Assembly: GCF_011764485.1 (NCBI RefSeq) | Contig: NZ_AP022848.1 | Span: 4,852,001 to 4,916,000, forward strand | Source: Bosea sp. ANAM02 | Lineage (GTDB): Bacteria > Pseudomonadota > Alphaproteobacteria > Rhizobiales > Beijerinckiaceae | Direction: 5' to 3' | Length of the DNA: 64,000 nucleotides | In this document: positions 9,214-19,670 of the stretch, piece after piece | Layout: every line of letters starts with the position of its first letter | Numbering within the stretch: the stretch's first letter is position 1 | Position numbers and translations under genes: made by a program | Notes under the pieces: generated by a model | What the model was told of the DNA's origin: nothing | Database searches by the model: none | The model's input: the letters and a program-made list of their open reading frames with translations, nothing else

Positions 9214-10194
9214 ATGACCGCCTCCTCGACGAACGCTCCCGCCTCCCAGGGCCGCATCGCCCTGCTCGGTTGCCCGATCGAGGTCGGCGCCTCGCGTCGC
9301 GGCGCGTTGATGGGCCCAGCCGGCCTGCGCACCGCCGGTCTCGTCGGCGTTCTGGAAAGCCTCGGCTACGCGGTCAGCGACCATGGCGACATCCTGCCGC
9401 GCGACCTGAAGCCGGTGGATGGCCCCGCCCCGGCCAATGCCCGCTTCTACAACGAGATCGCCGCCTGGATGCGCGCGCTCAGCGCCCGCGCCTACGAGAT
9501 AGCCCGCTCCGGCGACACGCCGATCTTCCTCGGCGGCGATCACAGCCTGTCGATGGGCTCGGTCAACGGCGTCGCCCGCCACTGGCAGGAGCAGGGTCGC
9601 AAACTCTTCGTGCTCTGGCTCGACGCCCATGCCGATTTCAACATGCCGGCGATCTCGCCCTCCGGGAACATGCACGGCATGTCCTCGGCCTTCCTCTGCG
9701 GGGAGACCGGGCTCGACGATCTGCTCGGCGCCGAGCCGCGTGCCTCGATCGCGCATGAGCAGCTCAGCCTGTTCGGCATCCGCTCGATCGATCCGCTGGA
9801 GAAGGCGGCGGTGAAGGCTCGCGGCGTCGACATCGCCGACATGCGCGCCATCGACGAGCACGGCGTCGGCGTGCTGATCCGCCAGGTCATCGAGAAGGTG
9901 CGCGCGGCAAACGGCGTGCTGCACGTATCCTTCGACGTCGATTTCCTCGATCCGCCGCTGGCGCCGGGCGTCGGCACCACCGTGCCGGGCGGCGCGACCT
10001 ATCGCGAGGCCCATCTGGTGATGGAGCTGCTGCACGATTCCGGGCTGGTGCGCTCGATGGACATCGTCGAGCTCAACCCCTTTCTCGACGATCGCGGCCA
10101 GACCGCCCGCCTCGCGGTCGAGCTCGCCGGCAGCCTGTTCGGCCAGCAGATCACCGACCGGCAGACACCTTCGAACGCGATCGGCGCGGCGTAA
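9214..10194 (+). CDS. rocF: Arginase
   Basis: 326 residues of the ureohydrolase fold that hydrolyses arginine to ornithine and urea. The Mn2+ ligands are visible in order: GGDHSLS (His), DAHADFN (Asp, His, Asp) and SFDVDFLDP (two Asp). The HGMSSAFL segment and the ELNPFLDD end also match arginases rather than agmatinases. It stands alone, with hairpins on both sides, and no ornithine aminotransferase is adjacent. The start at 9214 places GCPIEVGASRRGA at the expected distance from the N-terminus. Confidence 0.9.
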   Translation: MTASSTNAPASQGRIALLGCPIEVGASRRGALMGPAGLRTAGLVGVLESLGYAVSDHGDILPRDLKPVDGPAPANARFYNEIAAWMRALSARAYEIARSGDTPIFLGGDHSLSMGSVNGVARHWQEQGRKLFVLWLDAHADFNMPAISPSGNMHGMSSAFLCGETGLDDLLGAEPRASIAHEQLSLFGIRSIDPLEKAAVKARGVDIADMRAIDEHGVGVLIRQVIEKVRAANGVLHVSFDVDFLDPPLAPGVGTTVPGGATYREAHLVMELLHDSGLVRSMDIVELNPFLDDRGQTARLAVELAGSLFGQQITDRQTPSNAIGAA

Positions 10195-10199
10195 GTCGC

Positions 10200-10269
10200 G
10201 CTTTCGCGAAAGCCGATCTTCACTCTTGCCTGTTAGAGGCGGTTCTGTCGGCTTGCCAGCCGACGGAAC
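10200..10269. repeat. Two hairpins between arginase and the oxidoreductase gene
   Basis: A 14-bp perfect palindrome (GCTTTCGCGAAAGC, 10200-10213) follows the arginase stop. A 12-bp stem with one G-T pair and a 4-nt loop follows at 10242-10269, ending 10 nt before the next start codon. The second would sit over the ribosome-binding region of the oxidoreductase gene. Either may act as a transcript end. Confidence 0.5.
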
Positions 10270-10279
10270 GGATTCAGGC

Positions 10280-11425
10280 ATGAAGATCGCGCTCGTCGGC
10301 ACGGGGTTCGTCGCCGACTACTACATCACCACGCTGGTGAACCATCCGGCGCTCGCTCTCGCCGGCGTCTGGGATCACGATGCGGCGCGGCTCGAAGCCT
10401 TCCGCGCCTTCCACGACATCCCCGCCTATCCCGATCTCGATGCCCTGCTGGCCGACCCGGCCGTGCAGATCGTCGTCAACCTGACGACGCCCGAAAGCCA
10501 TTGCGAGATCAGCAGCCGCGCGCTTGCCGCCGGCAAGCATGTCTATTGCGAGAAGCCGCTAGCGATGGGATTGGCGCAGGCCGAGACGCTGGTCGCGCAG
10601 GCAGAAACTGCCGGGCTGACGCTCGCGACCGCGCCGGCCAACGGTCTCAGCGACGCACATCGCCTCGTCGAGGATGTCCTGCGTTCCGGCCGGATCGGCG
10701 CGCCACGCCTGGTCTATGCAGCGATGGAGGATGGCCCGGTCTTCCGCGACAAATGGGAGACCTGGCGCTCGCGCTCGGGCGCGCCCTGGCCCGGACTGCA
10801 CGAGTTCGAGATCGGCTGCACGCTGGAACATGCCGGCTACGCGCTGTCCTGGCTGGTGACGCTGTTCGGACCCGTCGAGAGCCTGACGGCGTTCTCCGCC
10901 GTAACCTTTCCGGACAAGGGACCGGGCACCGGGCACGTCGCAATGGCGCCGGATTTCTCGGTGGGCTGCCTGAATTTCCGCTCCGGCGTCGTCGCGCGAT
11001 TGACCAACGGGCTCGCCGCTCCCCGCGACCGCTCGCTGCAGGTCTTCGCCGAGAAGGGCTCGCTGACTGTGCGCGATCTCTGGGACAATCGCTCCGTGGT
11101 CCATGTCGAGGAGGCCGATGCGCCGAGACCGCTGCTCGGACGCATCCTGACGCGGGCCGAGGCGAAGCTCGGGCGCGCGCTACCCTGGAAGCCTGCGCCG
11201 GGGCGCAGGCTGCCCTATCCCGCGCAGCCGACGAGCAAGGCCCTGCCCGGCTATCCCTCGCAGATCGATTTCATGCGGGGCGTGGCGGATCAGGCCGAGG
11301 CGATCGCGCGCGGCGAGGCGCCGCGCTTCTCGGGCGGACTCGCGCTGCATATCACAGAGCTCGCGCTCGCTCTCAACAACGCCCGTGACCTGGCACAGCC
11401 CTACCGGCCGCGCTCAAGCTTCTGA
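10280..11425 (+). CDS. Gfo/Idh/MocA-family NAD(P)-dependent oxidoreductase
   Basis: 381 residues. An N-terminal Rossmann fold opens with the dinucleotide motif GTGFVADYY, and CEKPLAMG carries the catalytic-site EKP triad. A C-terminal alpha/beta substrate domain follows. The family oxidises or reduces sugars, inositols or their derivatives; the substrate here is unknown. The ATG at 10280 places KIALVGTG at the very N-terminus, as in the family, whereas an upstream TTG at 10226 would run through a hairpin. It is followed tail to tail by the PLP enzyme. Confidence 0.85.
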   Translation: MKIALVGTGFVADYYITTLVNHPALALAGVWDHDAARLEAFRAFHDIPAYPDLDALLADPAVQIVVNLTTPESHCEISSRALAAGKHVYCEKPLAMGLAQAETLVAQAETAGLTLATAPANGLSDAHRLVEDVLRSGRIGAPRLVYAAMEDGPVFRDKWETWRSRSGAPWPGLHEFEIGCTLEHAGYALSWLVTLFGPVESLTAFSAVTFPDKGPGTGHVAMAPDFSVGCLNFRSGVVARLTNGLAAPRDRSLQVFAEKGSLTVRDLWDNRSVVHVEEADAPRPLLGRILTRAEAKLGRALPWKPAPGRRLPYPAQPTSKALPGYPSQIDFMRGVADQAEAIARGEAPRFSGGLALHITELALALNNARDLAQPYRPRSSF

Positions 11426-11443
11426 CCGCGCGGACCGGCGCTC

Positions 11444-12445
11444 TCAGCTCACCGTGCGGAACAGCTCGCGCTGCGCGAAGAGCGAGGCCGTCCCGCCGGT
11501 ATGGATGATGCAGGCCGGTTCGTCCTGCGGAATCGTGCCGTTCGCGACCAGATCAAGGAAGCCGGCGCAGGTCTTCGCGGTGTAGACATGCTCGATCAGG
11601 ATGCCCTCGGTGCGGGCGAAGGCGACGATCGCCGCTTCCGATTCGGGCGTCGGCACGCCCCAGCCCCCGCCGAGATGGGCCATGTGATAGTGCAGCGGCG
11701 CCCGATCGAGCCCGCCGACCGAAAGCCCGGTCCGCTCGCCGATGCCGTCGTAGATCCGGCGGATGCGGGCCTCCAGCTCGGCCTGCTCGTATTCGACGCT
11801 GACGAGATGGACCTGGAAGGGGTGGCCGAGCATGGCGTTGCCGAAGATGAAGCCGGCCTCGGTCGGCCCCATCGAACCGGCGAGGAAGACATGCCGCAAC
11901 GGAGCCGGTTCGCGCTGCGACTGCCCGTGCAGTTCGAAAGCAGCCAGGACATAGCCGAGCGCACCGAGCACAGCGTCCCCGGCGATATAGGGGCTGCGTC
12001 CCTGCTGCCTTAACTCCGCTGCTGCAGCCTTCACCGCCGCTCCGCGCTCGTCTTCGCCGACCACGCCGATGAAACGCGTCTCAGCGCCGAACAGGCGATT
12101 CAGGAAGGAGCGCTCGCGATTCGCCGGGCTGTCCTCGGCATTGTGGATGATCACGCAATCCAGCCGCGCCATCGCGGCGGCTACGGCGGTGAGACGGCAG
12201 AGATTGGACGTCGCCCCGCCCGCGACGAGGACGATGTCGGCGCGCTCCTGCAAGGCAGCGCCCAGCCAGAATTCGAGGCTGCGCAGCTTGTTGCCGCCGA
12301 GCCCGATCTCCATCAGGTCGTCGCGCTTCATATAGAGGCCCGGCCGCCCGAGCTGGCGCTCGAAGCCGGAGAGGCGCTGCAGCGGCGTCGGCGCCTTGAC
12401 GAGATCGTAGCGTGGCTCGCGCAGGATGGTCTGCAGGTCCGACAT
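11444..12445 (-). CDS. D-cysteine desulfhydrase / ACC deaminase-family PLP enzyme
   Basis: 333 residues of the tryptophan-synthase-beta-like PLP fold. The Schiff-base lysine is in GGNKLRSLEF. The phosphate/substrate loop reads GGATSNLCRL, where relatives usually have a QSNH-type loop, and TGG near the end (IIHTGGTASLF) binds the cofactor phosphate. The likely reaction is alpha,beta-elimination of D-cysteine (to pyruvate, H2S and ammonia) or deamination of a related amino acid. True ACC deaminase cannot be excluded. The start at 12445 (MSDLQTIL) is favoured over a far upstream one because the family begins there. Confidence 0.75.
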   Translation of the reverse strand: MSDLQTILREPRYDLVKAPTPLQRLSGFERQLGRPGLYMKRDDLMEIGLGGNKLRSLEFWLGAALQERADIVLVAGGATSNLCRLTAVAAAMARLDCVIIHNAEDSPANRERSFLNRLFGAETRFIGVVGEDERGAAVKAAAAELRQQGRSPYIAGDAVLGALGYVLAAFELHGQSQREPAPLRHVFLAGSMGPTEAGFIFGNAMLGHPFQVHLVSVEYEQAELEARIRRIYDGIGERTGLSVGGLDRAPLHYHMAHLGGGWGVPTPESEAAIVAFARTEGILIEHVYTAKTCAGFLDLVANGTIPQDEPACIIHTGGTASLFAQRELFRTVS

Positions 12446-12542
12446 CAGGCCAACCGCCCTCCAGATCGCGCCCGCAAGCGGCGCGGCATGGCCGCGTGCT
12501 CGCTCATCGCTTGAGGAAAGACAAGCCCCGTCGATACCGGCC

Positions 12543-12824
12543 TTACGCCGAGCGCTTCTTCCGGTCGTCCTTGCGCGCGTCCGGCTCGGCGCCCGACTTC
12601 GACGACCGCACGAGCGTCGCGATCGCCAAAGGCGGCTTGCCCGATTTTTCCGAGATGACCTGGTCCTGCTCCATGATGGCCGTCCGGGCGGGCTCGTCTC
12701 CATCGAGGCCGCCGAGCAACGACGTCAGAACGCGCCGGTTCGACGTCCTCGATCCGTCCTCATAGACGACGTCGAACATGGTGAACTCGGTATCCAGGGC
12801 TTTGGATTTCGTGCGCTTGGCCAT
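12543..12824 (-). CDS. Small conserved-looking hypothetical protein
   Basis: 93 residues, starting MAKRTKSKAL after an AAGGAAG ribosome-binding site; longer in-frame starts lack one. The central part FDVVYEDGSRTSNRRV looks folded, and the tail (ARKDDRKKRS) is strongly basic. There are no membrane segments or signal peptide. It lies upstream of the PLP enzyme on the same strand, with a gap of about 100 bp. I do not recognise a function. A nucleic-acid-associated role is only a guess from the charge. Confidence 0.6.
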   Translation of the reverse strand: MAKRTKSKALDTEFTMFDVVYEDGSRTSNRRVLTSLLGGLDGDEPARTAIMEQDQVISEKSGKPPLAIATLVRSSKSGAEPDARKDDRKKRSA

Positions 12825-13039
12825 TCCTGCTTCCTTGTCCGGAGCGTGTAACCGGCGGCTCTCACCCTGTCGCTCGCACGGCAAGCTGCCGCATGATTCG
12901 CGGAGCATGGTGAGCAGGGGCGGATCAGACGAGCGCGACGATCATCGCTTCATCACGCTTCAGCCCGTTCGCGATATGGGGAAAACGCCGAAGCGTAAAA
13001 TCCGAGAACGGGCAAGCCGGCTGTTCACGGAAGGAGATT

Positions 13040-13115
<76 letters not shown>

Positions 13116-13278
13116 ACGCAAGACGACCGAGTTGGGGATCGATCATCAACCGGATTTCTACCGCCTCGGCGGCTCCGTCCGGGCCGCCCTGCCGGCGACG
13201 AAGCGCTCTATAGGCGGCCCGGGCTGAAGACACAAGCGCTTAATGTCGCCGTGTCGTCATCTTTTTCGAGGCTGTGGA

Positions 13279-13677
13279 TCAGTTGTCCTCGTCGCCTTCG
13301 ATGTCGCCATCGATCAGGTCGGAGACGTCGTCGTCGCCTTCCTCATCCTCTTCGAGGAAGGTGTCGTCCTCGTCATCGCCGCCGACATCCTCGACCTCGA
13401 TATCGTCCTCGCTGGTGACGACGGCTTCCTTCTCGGACGCCTCGGCATCGGCCTCGTCGAGCGAGACGAGCTCGACGGCGCCATCGGCGGCCTCGGTCTC
13501 GTCCTCCTCGTCCGCCTCGGGCTTCGCTGCCGCAGCCGCCTTGGCCTGCGGTTCGAACATCGCCCGCGGATACGCCTGGCCCGTATAGGGCGAGACGATG
13601 GGATCCTTGTTCAAATCATAGAACTTGCGCCCCGTGACCGGGCAAACGCGCTTCGTTCCGAGTTCCGGTTTCGCCAC
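13279..13677 (-). CDS. FYDLN acidic protein (TIGR02300 family)
   Basis: 132 residues. The N-terminal 45 residues carry the family signature CPVTGRKFYDLNKDPIVSP. The rest is a long Asp/Glu-rich tail (for example DDEDDTFLEEDEEGDDD), probably disordered. This family is almost confined to alphaproteobacteria and has no established function. I chose the GTG at 13677, which gives VAKPELGTKR like other members and has GAAGGG 9 nt upstream. An ATG at 13698 would add seven residues. Confidence 0.85.
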   Translation of the reverse strand: MAKPELGTKRVCPVTGRKFYDLNKDPIVSPYTGQAYPRAMFEPQAKAAAAAKPEADEEDETEAADGAVELVSLDEADAEASEKEAVVTSEDDIEVEDVGGDDEDDTFLEEDEEGDDDVSDLIDGDIEGDEDN

Positions 13678-13871
13678 TGCGTCGGACCCTTCAACCATCT
13701 TGTTCTGAAAAGCAGGCGCGTCCGTTAGTCGGGGCAGGCGGCGCTGTCAAATGTTGATTTGCGGGAGGCTTCGATTCCACCCCCCGCCCGCGCTCGTCTT
13801 GGCGCATCGCGCGCGGGCATGCTACGGCCCTCGGTGCATTCCGTTCGGCCAGCCCGCAGAGACCGTTACTC

Positions 13872-15215
13872 GTGTCCCACGACCATGAACCCGTTCCCGT
13901 CACCGCCCGCGCCGGGGGGCCGCTCAAGGGCCGCGTCCGCGTGCCCGGCGACAAGTCGATCTCGCACCGGGCGATGATCTTCGGCCTGCTGGCGATCGGC
14001 GAGACCAAGGTGACCGGCCTGCTCGAAGGCGAGGACGTGATGCGCACCGCCGCGGCGGCCCGCGCGCTCGGCGCCATCGTCCATCATGACGGGCCGGGCG
14101 CCTGGCGCGTACAGGGCGTCGGCGTCGGCGGCCTGCGCGAACCGGCCGACGTGCTCGATTTCGGCAATGCCGGCACCGGCTCGCGCCTGATGATGGGCGT
14201 TTGCGGCTCGCACCCGATCACCACGACCTTCGACGGCGACGCCTCGCTGCGCAAACGGCCGATGCGCCGCATTCTCGACCCGCTCGAGCAGATGGGCACC
14301 GTCGTCGTGTCGCAGCAGGAGGGCGGCCGCGTGCCGCTGACCCTGCGCGGGCCGAAGGAGGCGATCCCGATCACCTACAGCCCGCCGGTCGCCTCGGCGC
14401 AGATCAAGTCCGCCGTGCTGCTGGCCGCGCTCGCCGCACCCGGCGAGACCACGGTGATCGAGGCGGAAGCAACCCGCGACCATACCGAGAAGATGCTGGC
14501 GCATTTCGGCGCCGAGATCACGGTGACGCGAGAGGGCGAACATGGCCGGCGCATCGTGATGAAGGGCCAGCCTGAGCTGAAAGCGGCGCCGATCGTCGTG
14601 CCGGCGGACCCGTCCTCGGCCGCCTTCCCGCTGGTGGCGGGGCTGATCGTGCCGGGCTCCGACATCCTGATCGAGAGCGTGATGACCAATCCGCTGCGCT
14701 CGGGCCTGCTCACCACGCTGCGCGAGATGGGCGCCGACGTCACGATCGAGCGCGAGGCCAACGAGGGCGGCGAGACGGTCTGCGACCTGCGCGTGCGCGC
14801 CTCCAGGCTCACGGGCGTGACGGTGCCGCCGGAGCGGGCGCCGGCGATGATCGACGAGTATCCGGTGCTGGCGGTGGCTGCCTCCTTCGCGACGGGCACG
14901 ACGCGGATGCGCGGCCTGCAGGAATTGCGCGTCAAGGAATCCGACCGTCTTGCGGCGGTCGAAGCCGGGCTGAAGGCAGCCGGCGTGACCTGTCGGATCG
15001 AGGGCGACGACCTCATCGTCGAAGGCTCGGGCGGCGGACCGGTGCGGGGCGGCGGGCCGATCGCGACCCATCTCGATCATCGCATCGCGATGAGCTTCCT
15101 CGTCATGGGGCTGGCCACCCGGAATCCTGTCGTGGTCGATGACGGGCTGATGATCGCGACGAGCTTCCCGAGCTTCGTCTCGCTGATGAACGGCCTCGGA
15201 GGCCAGATCGGATGA
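13872..15215 (+). CDS. aroA: 3-phosphoshikimate 1-carboxyvinyltransferase (EPSP synthase)
   Basis: 447 residues of the two-domain EPSP synthase, which condenses shikimate-3-phosphate with PEP in aromatic amino acid synthesis. GDKSISHRA near the N-terminus, [10 protein letters not shown] and LRVKESDR near the C-terminus are the substrate-binding signatures. The overall form resembles the class II enzymes of rhizobia. The loop reads [10 protein letters not shown] with glycine where the Agrobacterium CP4 enzyme has an alanine. The start is GTG at 13872. It overlaps cmk by ATGA. Confidence 0.95.
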   Translation: MSHDHEPVPVTARAGGPLKGRVRVPGDKSISHRAMIFGLLAIGETKVTGLLEGEDVMRTAAAARALGAIVHHDGPGAWRVQGVGVGGLREPADVLDFGNAGTGSRLMMGVCGSHPITTTFDGDASLRKRPMRRILDPLEQMGTVVVSQQEGGRVPLTLRGPKEAIPITYSPPVASAQIKSAVLLAALAAPGETTVIEAEATRDHTEKMLAHFGAEITVTREGEHGRRIVMKGQPELKAAPIVVPADPSSAAFPLVAGLIVPGSDILIESVMTNPLRSGLLTTLREMGADVTIEREANEGGETVCDLRVRASRLTGVTVPPERAPAMIDEYPVLAVAASFATGTTRMRGLQELRVKESDRLAAVEAGLKAAGVTCRIEGDDLIVEGSGGGPVRGGGPIATHLDHRIAMSFLVMGLATRNPVVVDDGLMIATSFPSFVSLMNGLGGQIG

Positions 15216-15862
15216 GCGCGGCCCGCTCCGGCCGCCTCGTCATCGCCGTCGACGGCCCTGCGGCCTCCGGCAAGGGCACGCTGGCGCGCCGGCTCGCCGC
15301 GCATTACGGACTGCCCTATCTCGATACCGGCCTGCTCTACCGCATGGTGGCGCGCGCCATGCTCGATGCCGGCCACGACATCCACGATGCCGAGGCGGCC
15401 GAGAGGATCGTCGGCAGCTTCGACGAGACCGCCTTCCCCGAGGAGCGGCTGCGCGGCCGCGAGATCGGCGAGGCGGCTTCCGTGGTCGCGGCCATGCCTG
15501 CGGTGCGTGCCGGCCTGCTGACCCGGCAGCGGCGCTTCGCGGCACAACCCGGCGGGGCCGTGCTCGACGGGCGCGATATCGGCACCGTGATCTGCCCGGA
15601 GGCAACGGCCAAGCTCTTCGTCACGGCGACGCCGGAGGTCCGCGCCGCCCGCCGGCACAAGGAACTGGTCGGGCGTGGCGAGGCCGTCACCCTCGACGGC
15701 ATCCTCGCCGATATCCGCCGGCGCGACGCCCGCGATTCGGGCCGCAGCGACGCCCCCCTCAAGGCGGCGGAGGATGCGGTCGTGCTCGACACCTCGGCGC
15801 TGACCGTCGAGGAGGCGGCCACTGCGGCGATCGGCATCGTCGAGGGCCGCCGCGCGGCCTGA
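15212..15862 (+). CDS. cmk: (d)CMP kinase
   Basis: 216 residues. An N-terminal P-loop GPAASGKGT is followed by the CMP-binding LDTGLLYR and the lid region [12 protein letters not shown], with LDGRDIGT before it. It phosphorylates CMP/dCMP for nucleotide recycling. The start overlaps the aroA stop. In many alphaproteobacteria the next gene is rpsA; here a palindromic repeat and an unrelated gene follow instead. Confidence 0.95.
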   Translation: MSAARSGRLVIAVDGPAASGKGTLARRLAAHYGLPYLDTGLLYRMVARAMLDAGHDIHDAEAAERIVGSFDETAFPEERLRGREIGEAASVVAAMPAVRAGLLTRQRRFAAQPGGAVLDGRDIGTVICPEATAKLFVTATPEVRAARRHKELVGRGEAVTLDGILADIRRRDARDSGRSDAPLKAAEDAVVLDTSALTVEEAATAAIGIVEGRRAA

Positions 15863-15886
15863 AAGCCGAACGAGAAGAATGGTGAG

Positions 15887-16005
15887 CCCTCATCCTGAGG
15901 AGCCATTTCGGGAGAGATAGCGTCTCGAAGCATGCTTCAGGAGGCTTCGGAGGTAACTGGAGCATCCTTCGAGACGCCGCGTGCCGCGGCTCCTCAGGAT
16001 GAGGG
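15887..16005. repeat. Intergenic palindrome family A, copy 2
   Basis: It has the same outer arms as copy 1 (CCCTCATCCTGAGGAGC and reverse complement) and an inner GTCTCGAAG...CTTCGAGAC pair, with a divergent centre. It lies 24 bp after the cmk stop, where a transcript end would be expected. Confidence 0.9.
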
Positions 16006-16142
16006 CTCGTATATTCGACCGGACGGAGCCCGCCGCTCGCGAATTTGCTATCGAAACAGGCGCCCTTAGCCGGATTTTCCGGCTTGGCGCGTGCCCCGAC
16101 CAAGCGCACACTTCCCCTCGCAAATCGGCGACGGAGGTGGCG

Positions 16143-16949
16143 ATGCGGCGTTGGCTGTACGGTCTCTCATGTCTGGCAGCGGCGGCGCTCTGGCAGCCCG
16201 CCCTGCCTCGAGCCCAGACGCCCGCGACACCGCCCGAGGAGGTCGATGTCGCGCTCGTGCTCGCGGTCGACGTCTCCTATTCGATGGATATCGACGAGCT
16301 CGCCCTGCAGCGCAACGGTTATATCGAGGCCTTCCGCTCGAAACAGCTTCACGACGCCATCGACAAGGGCGCGATCGGCAAGATCGCGGTGACCTATTTC
16401 GAATGGGCCGGCGGCAATTTCCAGTACGTCGTCCGGCCATGGAAGGTGATCGACGGCCCGGCCGCGGCCATCGCCTTCGCCGAGGAGCTCGGCGAGGCGC
16501 CGACGCGGCGCGGCCGACGCACCTCGATCTCGGGCGCGATCGATCTCGGCGTGCAATTGCTGGAGCAGTCGAATGTCAGCGCGATGCGGCGCGTCATCGA
16601 CATCTCCGGGGACGGCGCCAATAATGACGGGCGCCCTGTCACCGCCGCGCGCGACGACGCGGGCGCCAAGGGCATCGCCATCAACGGCCTGCCGGTGATG
16701 CTGAAGCAGGCCGGCTATTTCGACATCGACAATCTCGACACCTACTATTCCGACTGCGTCATCACCGGCATCGGCGCCTTCGTCATCCCGATCCGCGACA
16801 AGAGCCAATTCGTCGAGGCGACGAAGACGAAGCTGCTGCGCGAGATCGCCGAGGCGCCGGCCGATGCGACGTTCCACAAGGCGCAATCCGGCAATATCGC
16901 GACCTGCCTTGCCGGCGAGCGGCAATGGCGCGACCGGATGGGGAATTGA
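16143..16949 (+). CDS. DUF1194 protein with a von Willebrand factor A-like fold
   Basis: 268 residues starting after a near-perfect GGAGGTG ribosome-binding site. A signal peptide (hydrophobic core LSCLAAAALW, cleavage likely near the RAQ at about residue 24) indicates export. The mature part begins with VDVALVLAVDVSYSMD, a MIDAS-like metal-site motif (DxSxS), and continues with ISGDGANNDG. The family is exported and uncharacterised. The vWA fold suggests a protein-protein or adhesion role (inference). It is transcribed alone, between two palindromic repeats. Confidence 0.78.
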   Translation: MRRWLYGLSCLAAAALWQPALPRAQTPATPPEEVDVALVLAVDVSYSMDIDELALQRNGYIEAFRSKQLHDAIDKGAIGKIAVTYFEWAGGNFQYVVRPWKVIDGPAAAIAFAEELGEAPTRRGRRTSISGAIDLGVQLLEQSNVSAMRRVIDISGDGANNDGRPVTAARDDAGAKGIAINGLPVMLKQAGYFDIDNLDTYYSDCVITGIGAFVIPIRDKSQFVEATKTKLLREIAEAPADATFHKAQSGNIATCLAGERQWRDRMGN

Positions 16950-16970
16950 GGGAAGCTGCTGTCCCCTCGT

Positions 16971-17070
16971 TGTCATCCCGGGCGACCGAAGGGAGACCCG
17001 GGATCCATGCCGGAACGGTTCAGGCATGGATCCCGGATCGGTGCCGCTCACGCGGCTTGTCCGGGACGGC
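16971..17070. repeat. Intergenic palindrome family C, copy 1
   Basis: GTCATCCCGGGC...CCCGGGATCCATGCC is followed by GGCATGGATCCCGG...TTGTCCGGGAC, forming a long imperfect hairpin. A second copy is at 43231 and a short relative is at 54590. It sits between two convergent genes. Confidence 0.85.
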
Positions 17071-17087
17071 GCGTTTGTACGAGAAGC

Positions 17088-19592
17088 TCACGTCCCCCTG
17101 GGCTTCGCCCGTGTCGTCGGCAGGGCGGCGGCAGGGTCGTCCGGCCAGAGATGGCGGGGATAGCGGCCCTTCATCTCGGATTTCACCCCCGCCCAGGAGC
17201 CGCGCCAGAAGCCCGGCAGGTCGCGCGTGACCTGGATCGGCCGATGCGCCGGGGAGAGCAGCTCCAGCACGAGCGGCACGCGCCCGCCGGCCAGGGCCGG
17301 ATGCGTCGCGAGCCCGTAGAGCTCCTGCACGCGCACCGAAATGGTCGGGCCGGCCTCGGCGGCATAGTCGACCGCGAGCGAGGAGCCGGTCGGAGCGGTG
17401 AAATGGGTCGGCGCTTCCTGATCGAGCCGGCGCTTCATCTCCCAGGGCAGGAGGCCTGCCAGCGCCGAATCGAGATCAGAGGCTTGAATCGCAGCGAGCG
17501 AGGCGCGGCCGGCGAGATGCGGCGCCAGCCAGATTTCCGGCTCCTGCGCCAGGCCTTCGTCCGAAAGGTCAGGCCAGCCGGCTTCTGGCTCGGCCTTGCG
17601 GAGGAAGGCCGAGCGCTCGCGCAACTGGTTCTGCCCTTTGGTCCAGGGCAGGAGATCGATGCCGAGCGCCGCGATGCCCTTGGCCAACGCTTCGGCATTC
17701 TCCGGGGTGGCGGCGACGGAAAGCGGCCGTTCCGACAGCGAGAGGGCGCCGTAGCGGCGCACGGCCCGGACGCGCAAGGCACGAGCAGCACGGTCGAAAC
17801 TCGCCTCCTCGCGCTCCGCGATGGCGAAGGGCGCGAGACCATGGGAGACGAGCGTCGCGATCTCGGCCTCGCTGATCGTGGCGGCGGCCATGATGCGGGC
17901 CTGCTGGGCCACACCGGTCATCTCGGCCACGACGATATAGGGCTCGCGCGCCAGACGCTGCGACGGCTCCAAAGCGCCGCCGCGGCCATTGGCGAGGAGA
18001 TACTGGCCGGAGCCCGGCGCGCGGGCCTTGGCGATACGGTCGGGATAGGCGAAAGCGAGCAGCAGGCCGGGTGAGAGGGTTTCGTTGGCCGGAGCCTGCC
18101 CCTTGCCGCTGTTGCGTTCGGCGGCCCGTGCCCAGCCTTCGGCGAGGCGGCGCATGTCGCCGGCCCGGCCGCCGCGCTCGCGGTTGAAGCGCTCCAGCCG
18201 CTCGGCGAGATCGATGGCATCGCCGCCGAGGCCGCGCTCGACCAGCAGCGCGGCGAGATCGGCAGCGGCATCCGCCTGTCCGAAGCGAGCCGCCGCCACG
18301 ATCATCCGGGCGAGGCGCGGCGGCAGGGGCAGCGCCTGCAACGCGCGCCCGTCCGGCGTGATGCGACCGTCGAGATCGAGCGCGCCGATATGGCTCAGCA
18401 GCGCGCGGGCTTCCCTGAGGGCTGGCGCGGGCGGCGGATCGAGGAAGGCGAGCGTGGTGGGATCGCCCACGCCCCAGGCGGCGCAATCGAGCAGGAGCGG
18501 GCTGAGATCGGCCGAGAGTATTTCCGGCCGGGCGAAGGCTTCGAGCGCGCCGGTGGCGGCCTCCTCCCAGAGCCGGTAGCACACGCCCGGCTCGGTGCGG
18601 CCGGCGCGGCCCCGGCGCTGGTCGGCGGCGGCGCGGCTGACGCGTCGGGTCTCCAGCCGGGTCACGCCGATATCGGGCTCGTAGACCGGCACGCGAGCGA
18701 GGCCGGAATCGATGACGACGCGGACCCCCTCGATGGTCAGCGAGGTTTCGGCGACGGCGGTGGCGAGGACGATCTTGCGTCGGCCAGCCCGCGCCGCCAG
18801 CACGGCCCGATCCTGATCGCGCTGATCGAGCGCGCCATAAAGCGGAGCGATCTCGACGGCCGGATCGCGCAATCTTTCGCGCAGGCGCTCCTCGACACGG
18901 CGTATCTCGCCCTGGCCGGGCAGGAAGACGAGCTGCGAGCCCGGCTGCTCGTTGAGCGCGAGCAGGACCGTCTCGGTGACCTGATCCTCGATGCGCTTCA
19001 GCGGGTCGCGGCCGCGATAGCGCGTCTCGATCGGATAGGCGCGCCCCTCGCTCTCGATCACAGGGGCATCGCCGAGCAGTCTTGCGACGCGGGCGCCATC
19101 CAGCGTCGCGGACATCACGAGGATGCGCAGGTCCTCGCGCAGGCCGCCCTGGGCATCGAGCGCCAGCGCGAGACCGAAATCGGCATCGAGCGAGCGCTCG
19201 TGGAATTCGTCGAAGAGCACGGCCGCGACGCCATCCAGCGCGGGATCGTCGAGGATCATCCGGGCGAAGACGCCTTCGGTGACGACCTCGATGCGCGTCT
19301 TCGGGCCGATCTTGGAGCCCAGCCGCACGCGCAGGCCGACGGTCTCGCCGACGCGCTCGCCCAAGGTCTGCGCCATCCGGTTCGCCGCGCCGCGGGCCGC
19401 CAGGCGGCGCGGCTCCAGTACGATCAGCTTGCCGCCTTTCGTCCAGGGCTCGTCGAGCAGGGCGAGCGGCACGCGCGTGGTCTTGCCGGCGCCGGGCGGG
19501 GCGACCAGCACGGCATTCGGTCGCGCCCTCAATGAGGCAGCGAGATCACCGAGGACGGCATCGATCGGAAGGGGCGTGTCGAAGGTGCGCAT
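17088..19592 (-). CDS. hrpB: ATP-dependent helicase HrpB
   Basis: 834 residues, the usual HrpB length. The DExH-box core has Walker [10 protein letters not shown] (residues 31-39), DEFH at 128-131, the SAT motif VMSATLDG, and the [11 protein letters not shown] motif VI. The HrpB-specific C-terminal region ends with [30 protein letters not shown]. It is presumed to act on RNA or RNA-protein complexes; its exact role in bacteria is poorly known. It is divergent from trpA with about 80 bp between the starts. Confidence 0.95.
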   Translation of the reverse strand: MRTFDTPLPIDAVLGDLAASLRARPNAVLVAPPGAGKTTRVPLALLDEPWTKGGKLIVLEPRRLAARGAANRMAQTLGERVGETVGLRVRLGSKIGPKTRIEVVTEGVFARMILDDPALDGVAAVLFDEFHERSLDADFGLALALDAQGGLREDLRILVMSATLDGARVARLLGDAPVIESEGRAYPIETRYRGRDPLKRIEDQVTETVLLALNEQPGSQLVFLPGQGEIRRVEERLRERLRDPAVEIAPLYGALDQRDQDRAVLAARAGRRKIVLATAVAETSLTIEGVRVVIDSGLARVPVYEPDIGVTRLETRRVSRAAADQRRGRAGRTEPGVCYRLWEEAATGALEAFARPEILSADLSPLLLDCAAWGVGDPTTLAFLDPPPAPALREARALLSHIGALDLDGRITPDGRALQALPLPPRLARMIVAAARFGQADAAADLAALLVERGLGGDAIDLAERLERFNRERGGRAGDMRRLAEGWARAAERNSGKGQAPANETLSPGLLLAFAYPDRIAKARAPGSGQYLLANGRGGALEPSQRLAREPYIVVAEMTGVAQQARIMAAATISEAEIATLVSHGLAPFAIAEREEASFDRAARALRVRAVRRYGALSLSERPLSVAATPENAEALAKGIAALGIDLLPWTKGQNQLRERSAFLRKAEPEAGWPDLSDEGLAQEPEIWLAPHLAGRASLAAIQASDLDSALAGLLPWEMKRRLDQEAPTHFTAPTGSSLAVDYAAEAGPTISVRVQELYGLATHPALAGGRVPLVLELLSPAHRPIQVTRDLPGFWRGSWAGVKSEMKGRYPRHLWPDDPAAALPTTRAKPRGT

Positions 19593-19670
19593 GCCCGGCC
19601 GATGTGGCGCAGCCGCGCCCTACGCGCAAGCCACTCGCCAGCGGGCACGCATCATGCTAACCGCTGCGGC

